In this document: in pieces, positions 12,150 through 24,068 of the stretch
Numbering within the stretch: position 1 is the first letter of the stretch
Layout of the letters: every line of letters begins with the position of its first letter
Assembly: GCF_000006565.2 (NCBI RefSeq)
Contig: NC_031478.1
Span: forward strand, 2,929,584 to 2,993,583
Direction of reading: 5' to 3'
Origin: Toxoplasma gondii ME49
Taxonomy: Eukaryota > Apicomplexa > Conoidasida > Eucoccidiorida > Sarcocystidae
Length of the DNA: 64,000 nucleotides
Translations under genes and position numbers: made by a program
Notes under the pieces: model-generated
Seen by the model: the letters and a program-made list of their open reading frames with translations, nothing else
Told to the model about the DNA's origin: nothing
The model's database searches: none

Positions 12150-14468
12150 AACACCTACGGGACGTGAAAGGGTGGCATGGTTGCTGTGTGGCACATGTAC
12201 ATTTGTTTTTCGGCTGGAGCATCCTTTGCTGCTTTCAAGTGTGCGCCAGTGTTTCCCGTTCAAAACAAAGTAGAGGGACCTTGTAGAAGCTATCTAGCTT
12301 TCTTGAACTTCTCAAATTGCATCGAAGAAACGACCGCTCTAAAACGCTTGTCATGCGAAGTTACCGCTTTCCCTAGCCACTGTACTAGCAGGCAGCCAGA
12401 AGCTCCGAAAATGAAGGCGCTGTGCGGCCTCTTATTTGTGCTTGTGTTGCCACTGTATTCTTTGTCGTTTTCTCGTGAGTGCGGCTTTCTCCTTTTTACC
12501 ACCAATGCAGAGTCAAGCACGCCTCTGCCTTGCCCTCCGTCAGGATCATATCATAAATGCGTAGCCAAATGAAGCCGAATACAAAGTCCTCCGCCTCGTG
12601 ACTCTTCGGAGGCGGAGAGAACAGATGCGATAAAGATTCGGGCGTTGCAAATGGACGGGTGTACGGTAATATGAGATCGCAGAAAGAAGCAAGGCAACTG
12701 AAAAACATGAAACGGAAAGGATGAAAGGAAAGCTGAGTGCAACATAGATGAGGTACAAAAACAAATACAGATCCAACCAGTGAGCTGCGAGGGTGGAGGC
12801 TCTTCAGGAGGGAACATGCGTGTAGTGGAGACTTGTGTTGTGTGTCTAGAGTTTCTCGCTTCGAACTAAAATCGGAATCATCAGCAGATTGTGGAATGCT
12901 CCACCACTGTTGCGCCTTGTTCTCGTACAAAGTGCGGCAAGCATCGTGACCGACATTCGTGTCCCCTACGTCGAAGGAAAAGGAAATATTTTCCGATTAT
13001 TTCCTCCGTCTGAACCTTGGAAAGAAGCAGTAAAATCCAAAGCAACTCGACAGTGGGGCGAGCAGAGAGGAACACTTGAACGGGAAGACAACACGACTTT
13101 TTTCTATTTAGAACAACGGCGCCAGGAGTGCACGGCTTGTGGAGGAGACGCTTGCAGCACAAAGGAACAGTGAACTCCGACTATGGAGAGGTTGCGAAGT
13201 GTGAACAGGCGGCAGATTGAAAAGGGTCAGATACACAAAGTGATCGAAACGAAGAGTCGCAAAACTTCGTCTCGAAGACAGAAGGAACTGCTCACTCCGT
13301 CTTGCCTTTCTTCTGTGTCGCCGTGTTCCGTCCTAGATTATGTACGAGGACACCAAAAATTGAAAAATCAGTATGGCTGACGTGATCTGCTTCCACGCCT
13401 GTATTCGTTTCACATGCCGCCTTTGCAACCAGGACCACCATTGGCGGGCACGGCACGACCTACATGTTGTCACGAACATGCGCGCGAAATACCATAAAAC
13501 ACAAGAATAAAGAAAACTGCATGAGGCAATGCGCTCCGTTATGTGCTGGCATTTACCTGCGGAAGGCGGAGGCGCTCTCTCCGTGACGGCAGAGATCAAC
13601 CGCGACAGTCGTGGATTCGAATTCACAACTTCGAGGTTCTAACGCGCGTCTTCTCCACGTTTCCTCCCTTCCACAGGCGAATCCGCACCTGTCTATCTCG
13701 GTTGCCGTCACCAAAAATAAAGGAAAAACAAGCTTGCACACCAACTAAATCACGCCATTAGAAAAGAACAGCTGACGATCACCGAAATAATTCAATTCAA
13801 TCTGACCGTGCAGAGAGCCCACGGGCCCTGCTAAAAGCCTATGCAATATACAAACCCGCAAGTTGCCAATTGAGAGTGCACCCGCCCGTGTCTCGCGCGA
13901 AAGAGGTCGACACATGTCAGCGCATTTTCTCGCTGTGCGACTCAGAAATCCATGCTTCTGGAGTGGGGTTCTGAACGAGTCCGGGGAGCCAGTTCGAGGT
14001 CTTCTTAAATGAACCGTTAGAAACAGAGAACGTTCATCTCTCCACAACTCTGTTTTTCTTCACTTAGTCAGATTTGCCCTAGCTACTTGTAGAAGAATAG
14101 AAGATTGGAGTTGGTTGTGCGCCTCGACTCTCACAAGCCGCCGAGGAGAAACTTCGTAAGTTGATTGAAATCGCTCTCGCTTACAGAATGCCATTTTTTT
14201 ATCCTACTCAAAACAAAGCGACTTCTAAATGAGGCGGGGTCTCCGATCGTACACGGGGTCAACGTGATCAACAGTCTTGGGGGGTTCGTGGATAGACAGC
14301 CCCTCTATATCTCAACCTTTCACAGTTCCTCCGACCAAACTGTCTGCTTGTCTCAGGTTGACTTCCTGATCTCGGGCCAAATTAATCTGAGTTGTCTGTA
14401 GGCACATCTCTGGTTCCACCCGTGCCTTCGCTTTTCCTCTGCTACGTGGGCACTGAAACCGCCTGGAT
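12150..14468. other. Convergent spacer between GYF and GTPase genes
   Basis: Two genes point towards each other here, so both 3' UTRs should lie in this stretch. Bases 12411-13173 may contain a small separate gene (listed on its own). The remainder, about 13174-14468, shows no convincing exon, RNA gene or repeat. Confidence 0.5.
12411..13173 (+). CDS. Candidate small secreted protein gene
   Basis: At 12411 an ATG in good context (GAAAATGA) starts MKALCGLLFVLVLPLYSLSF, a textbook signal peptide with a 15-residue hydrophobic core. The donor-like sequence TCTC|GTGAGT follows at 12475. If it is not spliced, the frame ends at 12572 after 53 residues. Downstream, about 12888-13173 carries a protein-like frame ending ECTACGGDACSTKEQ and stop, containing paired cysteines typical of secreted proteins. 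The simplest join of the two is out of phase, so an extra exon or another donor would be needed. No family is recognised. It could be a small dense-granule or micronemal type protein, or chance. Confidence 0.3.
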
Positions 14469-15295
14469 CTACACGCCGCTGGTGTCCGTGACAATGCGAA
14501 CGACATTGTTTTCTTCAGTTAGAGGGTCGGATTCTTTCAGGCGACGGCCATCGGGTCCCTCGGCATACAAGAAGTTCCGCTCCATTGCCACATGCAGCAT
14601 CCCCGCGAAATCGCGCATGCTGAAGCCAAAACACATCGAAAGCGACACAAACGGGAAAGCCAGTTTGATAGGTGTGCAAACCGTCCGAGTGCATGCGAAC
14701 TCGAGCGCATCCACACTGTCGCGTCGTGCCATCCAGAATTGGGGTTAACCTCAAATACCGCAGAACTCTGCCGCAGCGAATAAACCCCAGACGGCCTCGA
14801 ATCCCAGAAAAACTCAACATAATACACGAAACATGGCGCAGCGGCTGTTCGACGCGTGTCCAACACACACACTCACATGTCACAGGAACTGTAGGAGAAA
14901 CCGTCGCCACCGTTAATAAGCAAGATAAACGGCGGGGGTTCAACAAGAAAGGAGTCGCAACTCATACAAAGAAGAAGCAAGAGAAGAAAGGCAACTGTAC
15001 TTGTTTGCTCGCATTTCGCGAGGCCTGTCAAACGCGCGGGGTATCCATTCGAGCATACAAACGCGAGAACATCTTCCGTTACAGCTTTCGTGATGATGGT
15101 CGAAAAACCACGTGCATGCAACTTCTTGCCACAACCGCCTATTGCATTCGTGAACACCTGAGGGCGTTGAAGCTGTCAGCTAGCCATACAAACGACCTCG
15201 CGTTTACACTCACATTCTCACACATACACACGAATAGTCAGAGATTGGTGTTTCCACATGCACACTCGGAAGGACATAAAAATATGTAAGAAAAG

Positions 15296-15330
<35 letters not shown>

Positions 15331-18300
15331 TGTCCTTTTGTTGAGCATGTAAACGGAGCCTGTCGGCGCGTCGGCATCCGAAAACCTGAGTAGAGGGCCC
15401 TTTCACTTTTACACGAAAGTGGTCTTACCGTGTGTTGCGAGGAACGAGGAGACACTCTGCATACAAATTAGCGCCTTTCGACCCTGTGGTGTTCCAGTGC
15501 CTCACAGGGTACACCGGGACACGGTTCCCCAAACGTGTAACTGCTGCGCGAATTGCCTTGAGAAAGACAGAGACGCAGGACGCAGAGAGAGTGAGAACGA
15601 CAGGAGACAGTGAGGGCTGAACCGGAGGCAGAGACTGAGAGAACAATACAATAGCCTTGCCACTATTAAGCACAACCTTCACCGAGAGTGCAGTTTCACT
15701 TAACATGTCCAGAGATACCACCCGGAAAAGCAAGGAAATGAACTCGGGCGGGTCACAGTGGGCATCTCGGCTGTCGCTCACGTGCGCTTGTACAGAAGGG
15801 TCCATACTAACGGAGAGACTGAGAAAACAATAAACGCACGCAAATCTCTGCAGGGGTAGACTCAGAGCGGTAAGCAATCAGTCAGCGAACACAGATGTGC
15901 TGTAAGAGTTCCCAGACTGCATGATGTCATCTCGCACACTTGCAGTGATATGCACATAGGCGTGTATGGGAATGCTCACAGGGAGAGCCCACAGTCGCTC
16001 CGTTAAGAGGCACCACGAAGCTTCAGAATACAAGCAGGGCTGAATAGTATTTTCTAGCACATTATGTGGTGTTAAAAGTATGTCCGCCACAGCCATGAAA
16101 GCATCTGTATACAAGCGTCACACATACGCATTCCAGTATACGCATCTACTTATCTCTAACTACAATCTACATGTATACACAAATGGCTTTAGTTACATAC
16201 GGACACAGTTAGGGATGTATACGTAGGAGGAAATGCAGCTATTCAGTAGTCTCTATTTCAATTTATAGATGCACTGCACTGCTTAGGCGCATAGATCTGC
16301 GAACGCTGCTTTCGGCATGTGAGCAGCACGTACTTCGTGGACACCTGAGGAGCCGTATCGGTATATGACCATGTCTTTGATTTTTTCCAGGCGCGACGCA
16401 TTTTTATCGTCGACGGGTTTCAACTTTCTTGCCTTCTCGCGCGTGGCCTCGTCCATCATGCAGAATTTGTCGTCGGCGTCTGCTCGGGTATAGAAGGTGC
16501 AGTCGCCCGCCTCGTAGAGGACGTATTTCTTTTTATAATCGCGACAAGAAACACCAGCAAGCGCAGGGCAAAATAAAACAATCGACTGTGTCACCTGCTT
16601 CACGGAAATCAACAGAGCGTCCACGCCATGGAGAGTGCCTGCTAAGTCGCGGCAGGAAGACTTGATCCTGCCTATGATTCAACAGACGTGAAGGCGCTGA
16701 AGATCTAACCGCCCAACAGCGACGCATGCATACAGAGGTACGTGTGCACATGCATGCCCAACAGAACGGCACTGTTGGCGGAGAGTGAGGGCAGCAGAAA
16801 AGGTGCGTCGACGTGCAAAGAAGGAACCGAAATACAACGCCAGACCGAGTACGCAGGCGTGCGAATCCAGATCATGGCAAAGAGAAGGCATTACATATAT
16901 CCCGCTAGTCCCGGAAACATTTTAATTGGCTCTGTGTCTCTGCGAAGAACAAGCCAAGCGACGCGTCCAGTCAAAGCCATATTCTTTCCTGAGGCGAGGA
17001 ATGCGCGACCGATGGATCGTCGCCACTCCTCTGCCAGCCTGGCGGGTCTACATACAGCGCACCAAAGCAAGAGCACTCTGCACGGAGCCAACGACCCCCA
17101 CTTCTCTACATAATTATTCATCTTTTGAAATGTGTACGACTCTTCGAATACACCTGTGGATGCACTGTTGTAGGGCGAATCACCTGTGCGCCTGAGAGAG
17201 CGTGTTCATGCATGGACAGGGGCTGCCCACGTGCATCAGTGGACATACACGTGCTTTCCGATACCGCAAGAATACCGTAACAAAACGTACGTGAGAGACC
17301 GTTGCTGAAGGCTTGCGCAGTTCGATAGGCCAGCGTCCACGAAGACAGGCACGAGGGAGATAGACCAAGGAGAACTGTCAAACCAGATATGAAAAAAAGA
17401 CGGACAACCGATGACGCATCGAGCACCGGGCCTCTCGCAGTTACCTGTTGCTTCATTTTTTGAAGAAAACACTCTGCCAAGGCGCTGCACATGACTAGCG
17501 GTTGGTTTGTGAACTTTTCCGAGATCTTCATCACGTTCCTGTCCGCGTCTCCTCCCTGCAAGAGCGGCCGCCCACACGCAAGCGTGAGAAACGCACGGTC
17601 AAAGACGTCAAATATCGCAGTCAGACACTGGCTACTTGTCAACGCTCGACCTCACCATATCCTGCAAGCGGTCTACACACAAATGTCGACAAACATAAGG
17701 GGCCCCTCTCCAAAGACGTCTCGAGTTCTCTCGTCATCTCGTACTGCTTCTCCCGGTATCGTTGTCAGAAGAAAGTGCCACAGAGAACGATCAAAGTGAA
17801 AGCTCTAGATGTGAATAAACCAGGTCCCTAAGAGCGACAGCCGGGGAATACAATCGCACAAAACACATAATCATCTATCGATACGTCTCACACACACTCT
17901 CTCTTTGTACAAATACTCCGATAGAAATTCATATGTAAGCATATATATATATATATATATATATATACTTTTATATGTCTGTCTGTATGTAGAACTTGCT
18001 TTTTGTATGCATCCTACAACGAGACCAAGCAGGTCAACAATATATACTTCACTGGGCAACATGTTCACACACACGATTTTTGTGAACAGCGGCCGCAGCC
18101 CTCTGGTGGTCTTACCACATCGCACTTATTCAGGACAAGAACAAAGGGGAATCGAAGCTCGACGAAGACTTTAACCTGAAGAGACGGAGAGAAGAACAGA
18201 GAAAGGAGAATAACGGAAGGTCCAGGCACAGACATAAGGCAAAACGTGACTGAGGCGAAAGAAAAAACATCACAAAACAATGCAAAACACTTCATCCCAG

Positions 18301-18985
18301 CCACGCACACACGTCCGGCAAGCCTCTCGTTTTTTTCTGCTCTGTCTCTTCATGCACAAACAGCGAAAAGACGTCTCGGGGGAAAAGCGAAGAAACTCGC
18401 TGTTGCAACTCTCAGCCCCACTGTGCATGTGCACCATTGGAGTAAAAGAAGACAGCTCGAACAAGACAGAGAATAGCCTGTCACCATAACACATTGTTAT
18501 ACATATATGTATATATATATATATATATACGCTTGTGTATATATACATTATATACAAGAAATATATTTTCTCTATAAAATTATCATAAGACCTCCGCTTT
18601 AACATCTATGGGTTCTGTGATCTGCGTCGATTCTTACAAGCTCCATGACGCGTTCTTTATCCCAAGCAGTTAAGTCGTTGCCGAGGTTCCTTGGCTCCCA
18701 GTCTTCTTCGTATTTTGTCGGCTCTGCAGACACAGCTGGGCCCTTCCTCAGGCGTGCGTCGAAAGTTCTCAAAACCGTTTCGATGAGCGGCTGCTGGGCG
18801 CCGTACCCGCTGAACTGCTGGCTGAAGGTCAGCACGAGCGAGCTGGAAACAAATAGAAGTGCTCAAAAAAGTAAGCGACGTCACGCAGCAAAAAGCAAAA
18901 CAACGCGCTTCTCTACGACTACGTGTAGCCATGGCAGCTGGCAGATACAGGTACAAGCATACACCTGCGCACATCTATACACATA

Positions 18986-19018
<33 letters not shown>

Positions 19019-21523
19019 CCTACACATCTGTGGAGGAACAGGTGGATTGTTTGCTGACTGCGTAGAGATTTCAGGCAGCACGAGGAATTTCTCGAAGATC
19101 ACACATGACACATTCTTATAGAAGGGGCAAATGTATAAGCTTTAAACGAACAGAGTTGTGTTCTTGTTCTTCCGTAAGCGCAGGCATGTCGACCGCCCTC
19201 TGCATGCACGCGTGTCGAAGTGCCGCAACCTGCCTCTGCTCGTCTCCGCAATCAATTAGGGAGGGAGCACAAATTTGGCCGCCTACACGCGACCCCATGT
19301 CCGCACATATACACGCTTACGCAGGCATCCACACGAATAAACAGGAATCTTACACAGCTTCATACAAACAGAGGTACATTATATATGTATAGAGGTCCCC
19401 TTGGTGAAACATGTCCACAAAAGGCAGAGACTAGGCCGGACTGCTACCTGTAGCTCTTCGGAGAGCACATGATCACGGACCACTTTCATCTATTTGAGTG
19501 TGCATGTATGCTTTGTCATTGACGTTTTTGACTCACCTGTTAGTTGCCTTTTGACGTCGAGCAATCGACGCCCAACGACTCCAAAGGTTATTAAAGATCC
19601 AGAGCTGCATCTCCTCCATCAGCCACGCATGGTCCTGACTAGCGTCATAGCCGATGGTCGTCTCTCCCTGCGAAAAGATGAAAACATTCTCTCGTTTCTT
19701 TCACTCCCCAACCCTCTCTTCAAGACTCCACAGACGTCGCGGATGCCTTCAGAGTGTTGTTCACATGTCGCGCTTGGTAGAACTCCAAGCGCACAGAAGA
19801 GGAAACACAGAGAGGCTGAGAGAGAAGAGAGGAGAAGAAGCAGAGGAAAAACGACCGAGAGGCAGAGAAAGCAAAGGTAACGCGGAGGAGAGACGAAAGC
19901 AGAGAGTAGGCAGCGAGCCGGAGGAGGCGTGAAAGAGAAACGCTTGGAAATGCAGTCTGTCCTTTCTTTACAAGAGCAGCCCCGTGACCGCGAAGTTCTT
20001 CTTTATAGAGGTCCTCTTTGCAAGCAACCCTTTCCTCCCGCCTCCAGCGCAGAGCGATTTTCCTGTTCTATTCCTTACAGATCTGTGTTCCTTGATTCCT
20101 TTCCCGGCTCCATTACGTCCTTTCCTTTTTTCTGTCATGCCGGATGTTGTCAACACATTCGTGCGCCCGTCATCCCAAGTTCGTCAGGAGATCTGTTACG
20201 TTACGCTCAACTGTATGTATAAGGCAGGCCGGCGACTGCGGATCGCGTTGGAGCTCCTTGTTGCATGGGTCGTCTACAAGAGTTTCGAGAGGCCTTTGCC
20301 CCGGTGACGTCTCCTGTTCGTGTCTTGATTCGTCGGATCATCAGGACCCTCATATAGAGCCCTGGGCACCCTTCAGTATATTCTTAGCGCCTTCGCCCAC
20401 CTTCTCATTTGTCGTTCCCGAAACGTCGATGACATGCATGAGGACATCAGCGTGACGGAGATCGTCGAGGAACTTGTTTCCGAGTCCACGGCCTTCGTGA
20501 GCGCCAGGGATCAACCCCGCCACATCCAGGAGCTTCACGGGAACAAATCGCCGGCCGTTGAGGCACCGCCCGTAGCGCGGACTGCACTGACACTCGGGGT
20601 TGCTGAAGCCGCCGAGGCGACAGTAACAGAGACAGCAGAAGAGACGCTTCCGAACTGCAGCGAAGTCGCGAGAAGATTAAAGAACTCCTGCGCATTCACC
20701 ACCATCCCCCGCCTCAGAGAGCTGAGCATTCGTTTATCCAGCCTGGGGTGAAAGCGCCCTTTCCTCCAATTTCCTCGGGACCTCCAAAAACACGGCAAAA
20801 AAAGCGCGGTCGTTCTGCAGGCGCCAGTCAGACGACTTCAGGACGCGAAGCGCCTCCGTCGAAGTCTTTCCAGCGTTTTTGAATTTGAGCATGTGCACAG
20901 CAGCAGTGGCGCCACAGAGGGGTGGCGAGGAGAAGCAGAGAACAGGAAGAGGCGCGGGAGACACAGCAAGACGCATCCGAACATCGGTGGAAGAACGGGA
21001 GGAACAAACTCACTTGGTGCACGGGCAGTCTGTCAGAAAGAAGCCGATGCCCTCATTAGGATTGATGGTCGTGAAAGGGAAGTTCCCGACTTTCGCATTT
21101 GACCCTTCAGTCGCGGCATTGAAGAACGTCGACTTTCCTACGCAGAAAGACAGAAAGCCTGAACACGATTTCGCGTCAGCGCAGAAAAACAGAGGAACCC
21201 GTAACGCGTTTCAAGCTGCATCGATTCGACGCTCCAAGTGTCCTCTTGTGGCTGTGAATTTGTCTTTCTCTGTCTCGGAACCGTCGCCCTCTGTCTGTGA
21301 ATCTCTCTGACTGTCTCCTGTCCCGCTGTGTTTCCTTCGTTAAGCTTCATTGTGAAAGATGTTGACAGAGTCTCCCACTCGAAAGAATGCCATTGGTTTT
21401 ACCCTGCCCCTGTGTGATCTGCAACCGGATTCGCTGTACAAACACCTCCTCTGGGGAGGCCGCTGTCCCCTCACCTGCCGACGGTTTCCCCACGCAGCCG
21501 ATGATGAAATCGGTGCCTCCCAT
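14469..21523 (-). CDS. Obg/YchF-superfamily GTPase, Ygr210/archaeal type, 451 residues
   Basis: Ten exons in coding order: 21475-21523, 21014-21137, 20401-20602, 19537-19667, 18638-18842, 18116-18175, 17445-17555, 16334-16528, 15429-15556 and 14469-14619. All phases agree and the sum is 452 codons. The product has G1 GKPSAGKST (12-20), G2 in FPFTTI (36-41), G3 [19 protein letters not shown] (84-102) and G4 NKCD (253-256). A Cys cluster, [18 protein letters not shown] (54-71), lies in the switch region. The C-terminus is TGS-like (YPVRHWN, then [20 protein letters not shown]). The order and the Cys insert match the archaeal/Ygr210 branch, not OLA1, which has NFPFCTI and NMSE-type motifs. Family members bind GTP or ATP and associate with ribosomes or RNA; the exact role here is unknown. 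The start ATG sits 8 residues before the first strand, as in homologues. Confidence 0.94.
15300..15327. repeat. (TA)n microsatellite in intron 9 of the GTPase gene
   Basis: An uninterrupted run of 14 TA units lies between exons 9 and 10 of the minus-strand GTPase gene. It is probably length-variable between isolates. Confidence 0.95.
17941..17967. repeat. (TA)n microsatellite in intron 6 of the GTPase gene
   Basis: A perfect AT alternation of 27 bases lies between exons 6 and 7 of the GTPase gene. Confidence 0.95.
18501..18530. repeat. (TA)n microsatellite in intron 5 of the GTPase gene
   Basis: An AT alternation broken by one GT (ACATATATGTATAT...) is followed by further AT-rich sequence to about 18590. 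It lies between exons 5 and 6. Confidence 0.9.
18981..19018. repeat. (TA)n microsatellite in intron 4 of the GTPase gene
   Basis: ATATAT, GT, then a 27-base perfect AT run ends at 19018. It lies between exons 4 and 5. Confidence 0.93.
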
Positions 21524-24068
21524 GGTGGATTTCAAAGTGAAGCAGAAAAGGACTGGGAGACGGTCGGCCCGAGGGATGTGACGGCAAACGAGAAAATAAG
21601 AGGTCAATGAGAAAAACGCCGGGAGAGAAGAGAGACTCGCCGACAGAACAGTGATTCAGAGACAGAAGAGAGATCTAACGCCAGAGGACCGGGATAAACG
21701 AGGCGAGAGGAAAAGAGGGTCAGTATCGTCCCCACAGGCTATGTCTGCTGAGAAGGCCCCTACGTCGTGAGGAGTTCCTGTGAAGTTTGTGCAAGTGCAT
21801 TCTCAGCCTCTGTTTCGTGACGGCCGATTTAGAAACGAACCTCAAGTCTCAGGCCATCTTAAAAGACACGCGGGGGGCGCGGTGGGTCCACACCACTGCC
21901 AAGCGACAGACAATGGGCGCGTGACTCTGCGTTTTTCTTCTTCCTTGCCTCACAATGGTGGACACTCAAGGCCCGAGAAGGAGAGAAGAAGAGAGCAGGG
22001 CTGCTCAGGCGAACGCCACAAAAAAAATATTTTCTCCGTTGTTTGAAGGAGCAGGGTGAGTCGCACTGCGATGCTCTCACCCGTCGTGCAAAGAAGATGA
22101 ACGAACGGACGCGCGCCGTTGTTTCCTCTCCGGCGATGGGCAGCACCGTCTCCGACGGGGAAGCAGCGGCCCCAAAGAGACGAAGAGCGAACGCGAAAGA
22201 GGAGAGAAGAGAAGAAGAGAAGAAAAGCAGGGAAACGAAGAGGTGAGTTCTGTTTGAACTTGCCTTAAAATTGATCTCCCTTCTTCTGCACCTTCCAGGG
22301 CAGAGCAGGTGCAGCTACGAACTCGCGGCTGTGCACGGCCTCCGAGAATTTTGGCTCGCCTTGGAAAACTGTGGGGAGCTGGAAACTGAAGTAAGAGTAG
22401 ACGAGGTCAAGGAGAAAGGGAGGGAAGGCGGAAATCAGAGAGAGAGAGAGAGAGAGAGGAGAAGATTCGTGGATGGGACGAGGGTTGCGACGAGGCAAGG
22501 AGACACCGTGCGACACAAAATAAAGTAGAAATAAGACGAAAGACGGAGAACACAACGAGTACCGACAGAACGACAGTAGGAAGCCGAAGAAGAGAAGGGC
22601 AAGGAAAGGAGGGTCAGATCATTCCGCAGGGTCCTCTATTCAAAGAGGTAAAGTTTGACGTGGAGATCACACAGAGACTCAAAGTCGAAGAGAAGACAAA
22701 TCAGAGTTAGAGCGGAAGGAAGTGAAGGACTGGATTTCTCGTCGACCTTACAGAGGCAGCCGAGAGGAAGACGCTGCCGTAGTGGAGAGGCAGGAGAAAC
22801 GGAGGAAGCGGGCGAGAAATATGGAAACGGAAGGAGGAACCATCCAGGGACGGCGGGAGAAGAAGCGTCTGTACAAGAAACACTCGCTTTTGCGCAGATC
22901 TGATTCCTGTAAAGAGCAACGAAGTGACCTCCTGTGTGCCTTCTTCGTCCTGGGGAACGGAAACAAAGAATTTTCTGCTTCTCCGTCTTCTCTCGTTAGA
23001 CGACGACCTGGCGAAAAGAGAAGAAGGCGAAGAAGTGAAGGGATAGAGGTGGGTTGTTTTCTCGCGCTTCTGCTTGCGCTTCCTGGAGAAAAAGTGAAGG
23101 AACGCATGCATGTGAGAAGCGTTTCAGCGTTCTTGAATCGATTCTCGGGTCTTTTTTCTGCGTCGGCTCGCCAGCACAGTCGGCGGCTCGCTGTGGGATT
23201 CGAAGAAACAGGCGACTATGTTTCGCCCTGCATGTTTTCTTCTTCTTTTCTTTCAGCCTCTGTCGACTTTTCCCAGTCGCGCTCCACTCGAAGGCACGCG
23301 TTTTTCCTCCGCGTCCACCGTGTTGTTTTCGCCGTCGCGTCTCCTCTTCTCTTCTCGAGTTCCCTCCAGATTATTCGCCTCCCAGTGGTCTTCGCCTTGG
23401 GCTCTTCTACCCCAGATCTTTTTCTGCTGGTTCTCGCTTTTCTCTGCCCTCCTTCGGTGTCCAGCGGTTGGGTTTCCTCGCTCGTTTCTGTCGGCTTTTC
23501 GCAGTGTCCCGTCCGTGTCTGTCTTTCGTTTCTCTCTCTCGACAACGGCTTCCACATCCGAGAAGCGCGAGCCTGTTTTCCGTCTCCCTCGCCCGGCTTC
23601 TCTCCTCACACCTTTCGGGCCTCCGACTGCCTCGATCTCGGGCGGTCGAGAGACTTTTCTCCAGCTCTTTTCTGCGACTTCTCCACCTCCACCGGTGGTT
23701 TCTGCCTCGCCCTTTCTCTGCTCCGCTTTCCTTCTCTCTGCTGCCTACCGTCGACCTACCTCAGAGCACTTCGTCGGCTCAGTCAGAACCCGGTGTCGGC
23801 TTCTGGGGTGGGCTCAAGAGAAGATGAAGAAGAAAAAGGTGGCGACACAAAGGAGGCTCGTCCCTTTCCTGGCAAGGACAGCTATCCTTCGCTCTTCTCT
23901 GGCAATCCTGTTCTGAACCCTATCACTGGCACTCTCTAACAGCGTCCTTCTGCCATTCCTCGTTCTCGCCGTACCTCTTCCTGCCTCTGAGAACCTCGTT
24001 TCGTCGGCCCACACCTCTGCGCACCCTGGCCAGTACTCTTCTCTCCGCTCCGACTCCACTCTTCGCAA
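21524..24068. promoter_or_regulatory. Divergent promoter and leader region, GTPase gene and RPC3 gene
   Basis: The GTPase gene starts leftwards at 21523 and the RPC3 gene rightwards at 24069, so this 2.5 kb stretch must supply both promoters and 5' leaders. The left half is purine-rich on the plus strand (many AGAGA runs, including a perfect AG run near 22437-22458). The right half, about 23050-24060, is a long C/T-rich tract (CTTTTCTCTGCCCTCC and similar), as often seen in coccidian leaders. The open frame 22722-23939 across this tract is low-complexity Phe/Ser/Leu/Arg-rich and I regard it as a composition artefact. A leader intron is possible. Confidence 0.55.
22437..22458. repeat. (AG)n microsatellite
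   Basis: An 11-unit AG dinucleotide run lies in the purine-rich half of the divergent spacer. Confidence 0.9.

Noticed and set aside
13600..13640. ATTCGAATTCA-like sequence resembling a tRNA T-loop
   Set aside because: No matching A box, acceptor stem or anticodon arm could be built around it.
22722..23939. 405-codon plus-strand open frame
   Set aside because: Low-complexity Phe/Ser/Leu/Arg-rich product from a C/T-rich tract just upstream of RPC3; overlapping long frames exist in other phases and strands, so it looks like a leader sequence with few stops.
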